64,000 nucleotides of DNA, taken from Hormiphora californensis (taxonomy: Eukaryota > Ctenophora > Tentaculata > Cydippida > Pleurobrachiidae). A program made the translations under genes and the position numbers. The stretch is from NCBI GenBank assembly GCA_020137815.1, contig CM035351.1:8263743-8327742 (forward strand). Direction: 5' to 3'. Shown here piece by piece: positions 12,296 through 42,664 of this stretch; the first letter of the stretch is position 1; every line of letters begins with the position of its first letter. The notes under the pieces were generated by a model. The model was given only the letters and a program-made list of their open reading frames with translations. It did not search any database and was not told the origin of the DNA.

Positions 12296-13409
12296 GAGAA
12301 ATGAGCTACAAAATTCTACTCAAGCAGAAGGTGAGAAGGGTATTTCATGTTGGAAATCAGCCAGACACTGGAAAGATACAATTAGGGGCTAGTGTAGTTG
12401 GTGGTCCATGGACCCGGAAAACACGCGAACGGATGAAGAGGGGCGTGTCACTGTGTATCTGTGATTGAGAAAGAGAGAGAAAGATAGAGAAAGAGAGAGA
12501 GAGGGATAGAGAGAGAGAGAGAGAGAGAAAGAGATGGAGGTTGGAAAAGATACAGGAAGTAATCAATGTGGATATGTGTGTTAGTTCACACTTCACAGCC
12601 TTGATATGCAGCACAACAAAGACATGTAAATAAGGAAGTGAAAATACTATGCGGTAGAAAAAACAATAAACTGGAGTCATTGTGCAGATACCCAGCTTTT
12701 ATTGAACACAGAAATGGATGGAACATCACGAGGAGATACAAGGAGATACATCACATCACGAGGAGGTACTGAATAATGTTAAGATCTGTCAATGCACTGA
12801 CAGATATGTGATTGAAAACGTAAAAGAATTACATCATACGACGGACAGGTAAACTACGCATACATAACCAGAAAAAGCACCAAGGAAGAGTTGCAACAGA
12901 TAGAGAAGTGAGGGACTGTACTACCTGTTATACTACTCACTACTACCTGTACTACTACTACCTGTTCACCTGTCACATAACCAACCAGGACTCTGTTATA
13001 GTTCACCACGGGAGCCAATACATACGTCATTCCCAGCTGACATATCGAGCTTGTCAATTTCACCCTTCATTTAGGTTTCTCTACCTCTCTCTCTCCACCG
13101 GACCTTCCCGAATATCTGATGATTTTATCTTCCGTGTTTTTGATATTTTGATGACTCACGGATAGCAATTAATAAACATTTCTTCCCCGCCTCCCGCCTC
13201 CCTCCTATGATGCACATGAGTCATATATCGCAACATCTGATATGTCATGAGCTTCTGACAAATCTTATCAGCTTCAGATATATATTTGGGAAGGAAATAA
13301 ACATTGAGTTGCAAAACAACACCATGTCTCTCCCGTCACAGCACAACTTCCCGGCCCCGAGTTACAAAAAAATTCTGAGTAGCAAATTATCATTTCTGAG
13401 CTTGGCAAG

Positions 13410-16400
13410 ATGCCTAATGATCCTCCCTCCCCCTGTAGGTACTCAATCCACTGGCTAGATAGGGTGCTCTTCGTGGCCAGTGTTGGACTAATCGTTATCG
13501 TGATAGCTGGAAACGTCCTGGTAAGTACAATTATATACAGTCGGACCCCGACGTTTGGTTTGGTAAATCGGGGTGCCTGGTTTATCGGGGTCCGAATGTT
13601 TAACGAGGGTTAGCCCCCCCCCCCCCATTTCAATCTTCTGGAACCCATTATAATAATAGCTATTGATTTGTCACCCGCGGAGTTGCCTTGTCTAACAGTT
13701 TATACTGAAAATGCAATGGCTTATATTCGAGGAATTTTTTGCTACTTTCCAATTGAGAAATTTGCCATAGGTAGGGCAACCGCTTACCCCTACCCTACCT
13801 ATGGCAAATAAAATGCAACTGTTTTACCCGAGAGGGATAGTTTATGGCTACTTCCATTCTCTACTTGGATGGCAGGTGCATACTACATATTGTAATGCTT
13901 AGAGAAAGACGTTGAAGCGCACCACTCATAATGTATACTGACAGTATAAACTGACAATATTAATTGATCTTATATTGATATCAATTAATTCATTAATATC
14001 GCTTCCCTGTAGATACTCCTATCAATGAGAAAGATAATGGTGGTTCATGTTCCAACAAACATCCTCATCATGAATCTGGCAGTCTCGGACCTGGGTGTTG
14101 GTCTATTCATTCTTCCCTTTACTGCCGCATCCTTCTTCACCCTTCGCAGCTATTCGGTGAGAAATATATTCTTCTTGGCAGAGAAATAAAAACACCTGGT
14201 CAATGATTGGACAATTCGCGCCAGACTGAGTTAGTCTGAACTCTGGGAAGTCTACCATTTAAACTTGTCTAGCAAACTCCCAATCCTTCTGAGAGAATAC
14301 AAATAGGTTCGGGTAGTCTTAACCGTTTAACGTGCTCTTTAAAAAGTATATGATCCTCCATTACAACATATTTCCCTGCCGATGCGGTGAGAGAGGGGTG
14401 AGCAAGGCTAAAAGAGGGTGATCATGACACACGTGTCTTCTCAGGAACTGTTCGATCATTCAATCCTGTGCAATATTATTGGAGTTCTACGTCAGATGCT
14501 CCTTTGTTCCTCCACCTACACGATAGCAGCCATCAGCTACGAGAGGTTTATCGGTGTCACACGACCCATGTCTTACAAGTAAGTGAAATCCTGTCAGGCC
14601 AATGCTCTGACCACAGTTCTCGCGCGAGAGAAATGAGAATAGGGTCAGGCCAATGCTCTGACAGGGGAAATCTACTGTTGTTTGCATGCGGGGAGTGAAC
14701 TTGTTGAGTAAGGGGTGAGACTCAACAAGAGGGAACGGGATAGAGAACTACTGGGGGTTGGGTGGGGTTGAATTGACAATGATTTAGGGGAATTGGATAG
14801 ACTGCAGCTGCTGTGGGATTGTGAGATTGGGGAAATTCTGAATTCAATTACTGATGAGTTTTGCATTGCAGGAGAGTGGTGAATAAACGGTTCGCCCTGA
14901 CGTCAGTGGCTCTAATCTGGACCTACTCCATCGCCTACTCCCTCATCACAATTATTATGCCAGGTATGTGGTGTTGAGTAAGGGCCGTTACTCAACATGT
15001 GTGAATTGTGTGGTATTATAGCCACCCGGCTGCAGTCATTGGACCGAGTGAATTGTGTGGTGTTGGATTTTCCCCCAGACTTTAGAAAATAATGATTGTG
15101 TCCTCAGTCATAGTTTTTAGTAAGCTGTTGCATGTTGTTACTCAACAAGTTGCATGTTAAAATAAACACGAGAAATTTTAAATGCGAGATCAATCAAAGG
15201 TTTAAACCCAGAAGTCAATTACAGACAGAACATTTTAAACTTTAGTCGCTGTCAAATCAAAATCAGTTTGATCACAGTTCGTTTTCTCCTGAGTAGGAAT
15301 TGTCCACAACTCCTCATTGCATCCTCGGTTACCATGGTAACTAACATAGTTTGTACATGTCCTCACCCTCCCTGCTATCATTGGATATCCACATATTCCT
15401 GTTGTTATGGAAGGTGTATGCCGCCCTGTAGTTATCACAATGTACCTCAATGTAATCAAACTTCCACTTATCGCTGCCCTCCGCAAACAACTCAATACAC
15501 TTTATCTTACCGACCATCTTCATACCAGGTACCACAAAAGTGTCATCCTCTCCACGTTTGAAGTCATTCCTCCCCTCATTGTTGATGATTCCTGTTGTAG
15601 TGGTTCCGAGAGCTCCAGTCAGCCTCATCCTCAGGTGGATCTTGTTGGTTTGGCTCCTGGATTCCGTTGAGGTCCGAGTGGTGATGTAGTAGTGTTCCTC
15701 TCCTTGCTTGCACATCTGGAGGGATGTCACACCGCTGTGACGTCTTGGATCTCCATTAAGCATGGCCCCCTTGGTGTTGTAGTAGAACGATTCCACACCG
15801 TACTCAGGGTTCACCGTCACATAATCCAGAAGAAGGGAATCTTTGGAAGTAGTGCTCAACCTAACGCACCTTATCTCCCCGATATTCTTCTCACCGTACA
15901 CCGAGAACCTTCCAGTTTTACCCCTCTTGAACTCCTTCTTGGATACCTTCCCCACGCTCAGATTTCCCTTGGTCCCGATCACCGTCATGTAGATGTTTCC
16001 ACCGCTTCCAGCCTTCCCCCGGTTAGCCACCTTGGCGGTAAAGGAGTAGAGGTAGGCATCACTAAGGAGGAAGATCCCGAGAACGAGAAGAAGAGAACGG
16101 GTCAACATGATCACAGTGCAGCAGTAGTGGGTGCTGGAGGAGGAGCAGGTTTTATTTGGATCTCATGGAATATCCGGCACAAATAATAATAACGTGCACG
16201 AAGCCCTATGTAATGAGATTTAAATGGAACTCTCTGCACTAAGGCCCCTTACTCAACAACTATATGATGGATTTTTCATTCATTTCATTCATTTTCATTC
16301 GTCCTCCTAGCTGAATCGTTCCTGTAAGTCCTGAGTTAATAATAACATGTAGTTGGCCGCGAAGGGCCCGAATAATGTAGAGGAACATAAGTTTTTAATA

Positions 16401-18229
16401 ATTTCCTACGCAATTAAGATGCGAGCCATTCTCTGGAGTGATAGAATGATCCACCGGCGACACATCGAAGTTAGAACACTCCAACTTCAGTACAGATCAT
16501 GTAAAAAGTTTGAAGTGGTACCACAGCTATAATTTATACTGCAATTCACAAACCCCATCTCTCCAGTATAATACCGCCGTACAATACCCCTAAAGTACGA
16601 TGTTTAATAATGCGAACCGGGGGTGCACACATAAGTTGATTTGTGTGTGCTAAATCCAGTTCCTGACAATCTTAAGACTTGGAGGTACACCCCCCCCCCC
16701 TCACATATTTATTAAGTACGTACTAATTCAACACCCCTCCCCAGATAAGTACGGTGAGTTTGTCTACAACGACTACACGGGATACTGTATTCAGCAGTGG
16801 TATCTGAACGAGGAAAGTGAGACGGTCCGTGATATGGGAGAAACAGTTGAGGTAGGTCCGTGATATGGGAGAAACAGTTGAGGTAGGTCCGTGATATGGG
16901 AGAAACAGTTGAGGTAGGTCCGTGATATGGGGGAAACAGGTGAGGTAGGTCCGTGATATGGGAGAAACAGTTGAGGTAGGTCCGTGATATGGGGGAAACA
17001 GTTGAGGTAGGTCCGTGATATGGGAGAAACAGGTGAGACAGTCCGTGATATGGGAGAAACAGTTGAGGTAGGTCCGTGATATGGGGGAAGCAGTTGAGGT
17101 AGGTCCGTGATATGGGAGAAACAGTTGAGGTAGGTCCGTGATATGGGAGAAACAGTTGAGGTAGGTCCGTGATATGGGGGAAACAGTTGAGGTAGGCCCG
17201 TGATATGGGGGAAACAGTTGAGGTAGGTCCGTGTATAATACATTTAGAAGAGTTGAATTTGCGAACCTGCTAAAGAGTAAAGTTTTCGGGTTATTCAGAT
17301 TCAATCATACAGAACTACTTTTATATTACTGCATTATGTTTCGTTAAATGGTTATAAAATACACGACTGGTTGGAAGCTTGAATTGTACCAATCGTTTAA
17401 CATCACTAATCGTTTAACATCACCACTCGTTTAACATCACCACTCGTAGTTCTACGTAACTCCTCATAGAATGCTCAACTTCTCTGCACCGGCACCCCAG
17501 AGTTCGGGGTTCACTTCACACACTGCGGCCATGGGCTACCAAAAATCAATCATACATGCCCCAGTACAGCCCCCGCATGAAATGTCTTCTCACATCACAC
17601 CAGGAAATCATATAATGAGCTACTAAATCTGTGTCAGTACTAAATCTGTGTCAGCAACAACAGCTCTTCTTCTTTTTCAGATAGTAGTAAACACAGTGTG
17701 CAACTTCGTAGCCCCCTTCTGCTCCATGGGCTACTACTACTCCAAGGTGCTGAAGGCTCTCCATGCTAACCTTCACTTTTGCCATAAAATGAAAGTCCCC
17801 TCCTCTTTTCAATCAAAATATATCCGAACAAAACGGGACAGGGAGATCAACTCTGCGTGGACAATCCTCATTATCCTGATAGCCTTTGTGGTGTGTTGGA
17901 TTCCATTCCTGGTACAGTTTGTACTGCTGATGGTCCACAACTTTAACATGGATGACATCCTCCAGCTCTACTTTGTTACCTTTGCCAACATCTTCTACTT
18001 CCTGGGGTGCGGGATAAACCCCCTCATTTACATATTCCGGTGTGCCCGGTTTAAGAATGAGGCTACCCGGCTGGTGTACTCTCTCCTCAGTTTTATTGTG
18101 TGCTGCAAGAGTGAGATCAGGGCAACCATAGTGGATAAAGGTAGAAAATATCCTGAAATTCTTGAGATTAATATAAATTGCAAAGATCTCCAAGAGAATG
18201 CTGCAATTGCAAAGACTCTCCCTAAATAA
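13410..18229 (+). CDS. Class A (rhodopsin-like) G protein-coupled receptor
   Basis: Six exons join in phase: 13410-13520, 14013-14156, 14445-14578, 14872-14963, 16745-16851 (or to 16824) and 17681-18229, giving about 378 (or 369) aa. Class A landmarks are visible: GNVL in TM1, NLAVSDLG in TM2, LCNIIG with the TM3 cysteine, ERF in place of DRY at the end of TM3, Trp in TM4 (LIWTYS), Cys in extracellular loop 2 (GYCIQQW), Pro in TM5 (NFVAPF), CWIPF in TM6 and NPLIY in TM7. The N-terminal tail is only about 17 residues from the first ATG in frame; another upstream exon cannot be excluded, as CCCTGTAG at 13431-13438 could be an acceptor. The ligand cannot be inferred. The fourth intron hosts the PLAT gene and the fifth begins with a minisatellite. 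Confidence 0.9.
14591..14664. mobile_element. 74-bp MITE of the CTGTCAG family
   Basis: Starts CTGTCAGGCCAATGCTCTGA and ends GCTCTGACAG, flanked by GTGAAATC (14583-14590) and GGGAAATC (14665-14672), an 8-bp duplication with one mismatch. It sits 12 bases downstream of the GPCR exon-3 donor. Confidence 0.75.
15341..16108 (-). CDS. Secreted protein with two PLAT/LH2 domains, intronless, nested in a GPCR intron
   Basis: A single uninterrupted 255-aa minus-strand frame, starting at ATG 16108-16106. It has a clear signal peptide (MLTRSLLLVLGIFLLSDAYL) followed by two PLAT-like beta-sandwich domains at roughly residues 22-120 and 138-240. Each shows the typical order: Y.(V/L) at the start, N(I/D)..V.GTKG, a FKRG turn (EFKRGKTGRFSV; DFKRGEDDTFVV), a GEIRCVRL / GKIKCIELF strand, and W/L.LDYVTV / WKFDYIEVH. 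PLAT domains bind lipids or membrane proteins; PLAT-only secreted proteins are known, but their functions are mostly open. The gene lies wholly inside the GPCR intron 14964-16744, on the opposite strand. Lack of introns could reflect retroposition or an original intronless gene; no poly(A) tract or target duplication was noticed. Confidence 0.8.
   Translation of the reverse strand: MLTRSLLLVLGIFLLSDAYLYSFTAKVANRGKAGSGGNIYMTVIGTKGNLSVGKVSKKEFKRGKTGRFSVYGEKNIGEIRCVRLSTTSKDSLLLDYVTVNPEYGVESFYYNTKGAMLNGDPRRHSGVTSLQMCKQGEEHYYITTRTSTESRSQTNKIHLRMRLTGALGTTTTGIINNEGRNDFKRGEDDTFVVPGMKMVGKIKCIELFAEGSDKWKFDYIEVHCDNYRAAYTFHNNRNMWISNDSREGEDMYKLC
16825..17233. repeat. 31-bp minisatellite, about 13 units, starting at a splice donor
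   Basis: The unit reads GTCCGTGATATGGGAGAAAC followed by AGTTGAGGTAG, with few variants (GGGGG for GGGAG; one unit with GTGAGACA instead of the GAGGTAG end). The first unit begins at the end of GPCR exon 5, and nearly every unit carries GAGGTAGGT, a good donor-like sequence. The unit is not a multiple of three, so frames through it are artefacts. Confidence 0.95.
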
Positions 18230-18460
18230 TCTAACTACCAGACAAACTGACAGACAAACTGACAGACAAACTGACAAACTGACATTGGACGATCAGAACA
18301 TTGCTATATTTTAAATACTAGCTTGTTTCAGACATATTCAAGGAAAGGGCTTCATTTCTTTTATCTTGTTTTGCTGCATGCAACAATGAAGGACTACGTC
18401 CCTACACAATCAAATATATTCTGCTGTCTTCTTCATATTGGAACGGAACAAAACATACTA

Positions 18461-18541
18461 CAGTCGCAACCCGATATACCGGGCAAAACTGTTGCCTTGA
18501 GTACTGAGTACTGAGTATCCCGGTAAATCGGAGTCCAACTG
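18461..18541. mobile_element. 81-bp pogo/Tigger-like MITE
   Basis: Ends CAGTCGCAACCCGATATACC and its inverted counterpart GGTAAATCGGAGTCCAACTG, flanked by TA on both sides (18459-18460, 18542-18543). Same family as 38680-38778 and the decayed copy near 13538. Confidence 0.7.
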
Positions 18542-18767
18542 TATTACTATACTATTTAGTAATATCGCTGAGCGAAGTATTAAATAAAAGGTCGTCTTTA
18601 ATTTTCTAAAATAATTGAATGTCCGCTGCTGCGTTATTTTAGCTGTTAAAAATGCGATTTTAAGCACAAACCTACCGCCTTTTCGATTTTTATTTCAACT
18701 CTCGCTGGTTTAACCAGTTTTACACTCCTCACTTCTCATTGCTCACTTCCCCCAATCTCCACTCTAG

Positions 18768-20252
18768 CGGATCCCAAGAAAAGTCTCAAGACACCCCGGT
18801 TCTACGCCCGGCAGAGTCTCAAGTACTATGCAGATAACCGTAGTAGGAGTGCTGCTGCAGCGAAGATGCGGGCCACACTTCCATAGGATGGATAGCGAGT
18901 ATAATACGAGTGCTCTGGTGAGCTACAACCATGACGCCCCGGTATCTAGTGCAGCCTCACCCCACCCAAGGTACATGAGGTGTGTCAACGGAAGGAAACT
19001 TAAAAAATCGTGAAAACAGTCGTGACTGAACCGAAGTTTTCAGGCATGGCTACTTACTACTTAGGACCTCAGGTTCAAGGGTTCTTCCAGCTATTCAGTA
19101 AAATTTCCCTTAAATTGAACCCTGAGAGTTATGGTTCAGTCACGATTGTTCCCCCCAAAACAAGCTACCTGATTCCGATCCTTTTCGAATATAGGGTCTG
19201 AACCTCATGGTTCGGGGTTAACCCGTTAATATATCAAGACACCCCTCCTAGTGTGTTGGCCAATAGTGGAGGACCTGACATAGTGTTTCATAATGCGGCA
19301 TGCGGCTATTATTGACTGTCCACCACGCCGTACCAGAGGATGAGGAAGTGGAGGATGAGACCTGTACTGCAGGGGATACCCAATCTTAGTATTATTGGTA
19401 TGCAGTGATGGGGGATTAGACCTCATTATATCGTCTGTCTTTCTAGAACTAGAATAGTTGTAGAATGTAGGAGTAGAAATTAGGGGATTAGGAATTTTTA
19501 TTCCCTCGCAATTTGATCTACGTTCACCACACGTCCCATCGGTGACTCGCAGGTCGAGTGACTATACTTGACTTGGCTCTCCTGGAGAGATCCTTCCCCA
19601 CTATTTGAACAAAAATTAACCCACTTCCTGTACAGGTCGAGTGACGGTAACAGACACGACAAGTGAGCTCTCCCTCGACGTTGACGCAGTCAGCATGGGT
19701 AGTGGTTACAGCACCTGGAAGAAGGGATCCAGGAAGACATCAGCCATGTTTAGGCAGATAATCGGCAGGAACATGTTCACAAGATCCTCTGGTATCCAGG
19801 GTCTATCCTCGGGGAGTGACAACGTGTTCGGTAGTATGGGTACAGCTGGAGGTCGGGCAACAGGTAGTGATACCAGTGGGTGGAGTCCCGCTACACCTGC
19901 CTCAGCACTATGGTACGAGAATATCCGATCACCGGTCAAGGCCTCCCAAAAACTATTCTCAAGTGTTTGGTCGAGTATCAACGAGTCTAAATTAAGAGGG
20001 GGTAGGAGACCCCCGATAAAGTCCGATGCGGATGATCTCGATCTCCAAGGACATGGATATTTCGAACAGTACCCAATGAATCAGTTACCAGGACGGAGTG
20101 CCACTGCAGAGGAACCTGTAAGGACGATGGTGGCGGTTGAAATAGACAGGGTAGGAAACGGGGAGGAGGAGAGGCCAGTATCAAAGTCAGATCCTCCCTC
20201 TAAGATCTCATTCGGCTCGGTCAGCAACGGAAAAGAGGCCCAAGTTTGTTGA
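18768..20252 (+). CDS. Possible alternative tail exons of the GPCR, or a separate gene
   Basis: Two candidate exons lie downstream of the GPCR. The first follows acceptor CTCTAG at 18767; read from its third base it gives a Lys/Arg/Tyr-rich stretch (DPKKSLKTPRFYARQ) stopping at TAG 18884-18886. The second follows TGTACAG at 19636 and stays open to 20250-20252: about 205 residues, Ser/Gly-rich, no signal peptide, beginning near RVTVTDTTSELSLDVD. Both are phase-compatible with an internal donor in the last GPCR exon (GATAAAG|GTAGAA, about 18140), which would replace the last ~30 residues of the receptor. The first exon does not join in frame to the second with any good donor I found. Coding character is fair, the gene model is not. 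Confidence 0.4.
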
Positions 20253-20365
20253 GTTCAAGTTAAACAATTATGTTATTTCAGATAATATATGAATCTGATA
20301 AGTCATAGTTCAATAGAGTTATTTTATCCTCTTCAAGTTTTGAGCATTTGGATATTATTTCAACT

Positions 20366-21242
20366 TCAAGTTGTGAGCAGGTATCCTTCTATCGAACAGA
20401 TATTTTGAGAAGTATTCTCGCTCGTAAATTCTTGGTATACTTTTCCCCTCTTTACCTAAAATGATAAACGATAGTTGAATAATTGCTACTTTACAAGCAT
20501 TTTTGAGAGCCACTCTCCGATGTTACTGTATAAATAGTTGAACTATTGGCATTAGTTCCATGCTAAGGAGCGCATTAGTTCCATGCTAAGGAGCGGACCA
20601 TAAAATTCATTTTAGACTGATTCACTTACCTCAGTTTTAATGTTATACTTCTCTCCCACCCGTAACTCATTCTTATAGATGATGGTATACGATTTGAAAT
20701 CACGATAATTATAAAGTGATTCCTCTGGGGAAGATAGGAACAGCTGTGTTCTGGCAAGACATGCTTGATCCAGGTATTTTGTGTTGTTCAAGTGGAAATT
20801 CCAGTCCATCTCATAGCTGTAAACTCGACCTGTGTCAAAGTTATCTTTATAAAGGAGTACATGGAAATCTTTATGAAGGAGCAAATACTCACTGTGAAAT
20901 AGAGCGGGGTTGGGTGGCGGAAATAGTTTTGTGAGAAGAATACACCATGTTAAACGAAGGTAATACCTCCATTTGGTTAACACCAAAATACCTGAAATCA
21001 AGATTTGTTAAGGCTAACTAAACCAACTGAAAATGTAAATGAGTTTCTATTATTTCAGGTCGATATAACTATCTACTACCGAGTAAAAGGAGAAAGGGTG
21101 TGCCAATTACAGGTCCGAGACAAGGTAGAACAGTTGTGAAGATCTCATACAAAATGGGAATGATACCAGAACAACAGAGGAACAGTAAAACAAGAGATAC
21201 GAAGAGGCCACGCTGAAGAAGATAATATACAACTGAAACCAT
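20366..21242 (-). CDS. THEM6: THEM6-like (hot-dog thioesterase family) protein, apparently incomplete
   Basis: Exon 1 (21242-21080) encodes a hydrophobic membrane anchor starting MVSVVYYLLQRGLFVSLVLL; exon 2 (20991-20630) joins in phase 1. Exon 2 contains EMDWNFHLNNTKYLDQACLA, the conserved start of THEM6/4HBT-like hot-dog proteins (M(D)xN.H.NN.RYL), then KSYTIIYKNELRVGEKYNIK. The donor GTAAGT after ...KTE at 20629 requires more exons, but the expected second half of the hot-dog fold is not recognisable in the 175 bases before the next acceptor. A weak last exon (20455-20366, phase 0, 29 aa) is included only as a candidate. Either an exon has been lost or the gene is a fragment. THEM6 proteins are ER-membrane proteins linked to lipid homeostasis; the exact reaction is not established. 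Confidence 0.55.
20551..20596. repeat. Tandem duplication of 23 bp
   Basis: GCATTAGTTCCATGCTAAGG plus AGC is present twice in direct succession between THEM6-like exon 2 and the weak last exon. Confidence 0.85.
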
Positions 21243-21702
21243 ATTCTACTGCTTTATGTTATACACACAAGCTTTCTTTTGTGGAGATCTGCAGGTATTA
21301 TAGCAATCTCTACGCCACGAGGTACAATCTATACACAGAATATCACGTGCCGATGGAACAATGCATTTCTTAGGACACGTGGGTTACACGAAATCGACAT
21401 CCCCGCAATACATGCTATATCTCCCCACCCCCTCACCCCATAGCTGAAGTACTGAATCTGCCGACAACATATGTAGGAAATATTCGATGAAACGTGAGAA
21501 AGATTCGTCCTATACCTATTACGTCTGTTGATAGCGGCTTTTAGTCCTTTGAAAAGTGGGTAGGAATTCTAAAGAATGAAATTTATTATGTTCAGAATAA
21601 TTCTTGAGAATTGTTACAATGAATGGTAACCATATGCCCAACTGTATACCCTGTTATATCAGGCTGAATTCTGAAGTGACTGTCAGCTGACCCTCTCCTT
21701 TG

Positions 21703-21770
<68 letters not shown>

Positions 21771-21837
21771 TCTCTCTCTCTCTCTCTCTCTCACTCACTC
21801 TCTCTCTCTCTCTCTCTCTCACTCACTCACTCTCTCT

Positions 21838-21910
<73 letters not shown>

Positions 21911-22579
21911 GTCTCTAGGTTCCTCACTCTATGTTCCTCACTCTATCATGGCTGTAATTCAAAACGAACTTAGTATAGATAACAGGCCAGATTGTGCAAA
22001 GCATTTTCAATAGAGAGAGAGAGAGAGGTATAGCAAAGAGAGAGAGAGTCAGGGAGAGAGAGACTCGGCAGTTTCTAACATTTCACGAGCTTTCAACTTT
22101 TTACTGTTTTCCCAGTACTCGCAAACATAGATTACACACATATTGACGCATAATTTTCGATTTAAAGTTGGATTTCCCGGCCTTTTTACTTTTCGGTCTT
22201 CTGGTGTGCGTGAAGTTATCTTCCACTGAGTGAGTTCCATTATAGTTAGTTTGTGGTGTTCCAATTAACATAATGTCGACAGTTCATTAAATGTCCCTAA
22301 TGAAGCTAGGGTTAGTTGAGTGGGTTGAACAGTTTGATTGATGATGAGGGGGTAGTGAGGGAGGGAGAGACGGAGTGTAAATAAAGCCAACACGCCCCCT
22401 AGCTGCTGTAGCAGTAGGGGCCCTAATGTGTAACACTACACCGATCTGAGGCTCGATTCATTCAATACTGATTCATCCCTGTTGTATGTTCTTGTGTGTC
22501 AGTGTGTGTTATCATTTCATTCTAAACCTTGTTTTTTGTTTCGCTTATTCTGCTTATTACAGAGTCTCCCCTTTTGTAG
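21243..22579. other. Intergenic stretch with (CT)n array
   Basis: Holds a CT microsatellite at 21703-21908 and short GA runs near 22013-22060. The 5' end of the receptor kinase gene, including its signal-peptide exon, should lie here or in the following sequence but was not found. No other feature is seen. Confidence 0.5.
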
Positions 22580-41591
<19,012 letters not shown>

Positions 41592-41666
41592 GGAGAGATT
41601 AGCGTTAGGAAATAAAATATATCGTCCAGCACTCCAGCCCAGTGTGTCTCAAGGGACGATTTGTAG

Positions 41667-41872
41667 GAACCCCAAACAACAGTCACTTGGATGTTTTAAA
41701 ATTTCAAACGGTGGTAGCTCGACGACTCTTGATAAGAGAACATTCTGGAACGTGGTAGAACCCAGTATTTTCCAATGGTTCCAAGATGAAATACTATCTT
41801 TTCAAGGAGCTGTGACGGTTTGAAATTTAAAAAAGAAAGTGATTGTTGTTTGGGGTTTGAGTTCTGATTCTC
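41667..41872. mobile_element. MITE-like inverted repeat, about 200 bp
   Basis: Imperfect inverted ends of about 45 bp: ACCCCAAACAACAGTCACTT with TTAAAATTTCAAAC on the left, GTTTGAAATTTAAAAAAG with GATTGTTGTTTGGGGTTTGA on the right. Just downstream of the receptor kinase stop codon, probably in its 3' UTR or beyond. Confidence 0.6.
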
Positions 41873-42014
41873 CAGGACAATATGAAATAACTCTCTCTGG
41901 TTGCCGTGCAACTAAAGGAATTATAGACATGTGTGCATGTATGTTTGTTGGTGCGTACTGTGTGTTTTTATACTTTGAGGTGAATTTGTTATTTGATTTG
42001 AGGAGCTTTGAGTG

Positions 42015-42410
42015 CAGTGGTGACAGTGGTCATCCGACATAATTGCCATACCTCGACGTGAAATTCGACCTGAATCTCGACCTGGAATGAGGCGCGCATT
42101 CGTAGTGAGAGAGACACAAAGACTAACGAGAGAGAAGAGTTGAAGCGCGACATCATTTGCTTACTGCGGCACATCTCTCTGATGCGCACCTCATTCCAGG
42201 TCGAGATTCAGGTCGAATTTCACGTCGGAATATGTCGATTGTCGGATGACCACTGTGATCCGTCATATTGGCCGCCCGCATGAAGCGCCTGCCCAAAGCG
42301 TTGTCCACGACATTGAAGACATTGAATGCCTTTTTTGCGTGTCTTGGACGTCGTGGACAACGCTTTGGCCGGCGCTGTGCGGGCGGCCAATATGACGGAG
42401 CACCACTGTG
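42015..42410. repeat. Two adjacent palindromes sharing outer CAGTGGTG/CACCACTG ends
   Basis: Palindrome 1 (42024-42257) has arms such as GAATCTCGACCTGGAATGAG / CTCATTCCAGGTCGAGATTC. Palindrome 2 (42259-42400) has arms such as TCCGTCATATTGGCCGCCCG / CGGGCGGCCAATATGACGGA. CAGTGGTG at 42015 and CACCACTG at 42401 enclose both. Confidence 0.75.
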
Positions 42411-42664
42411 AGATACACTCAGCATATGTACATGTTCTGTAAAGTTTCTATACACGAAGGACAAGGACTTCAACTGTCAAGGACAATCAATCCCTGCCAG
42501 TTCAGTTAAACCTCAATTCATCGGACCCATCTGGTTTTTATAACAACAAGAAAAATTTTAATTCGGGGGAATCGAGGTTTGACTGAATTTCGTGTCACCA
42601 ACCTGAGCTGTAAAGGTGATATGTGAACTAAACTGGCTAATTTTTAGAGCCCACTGCGTGTGTA

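Noticed and set aside
12977-13063. Possible short minus-strand exon (MKLTSSICQLGMTYVLAPVV...)
   Set aside because: One donor-like GT, but no neighbouring exon in phase and no recognisable domain.
16723-17304. 150-193 codon minus-strand frames of repeating YHGPTST/PISRTYL
   Set aside because: Translations of the 31-bp minisatellite.
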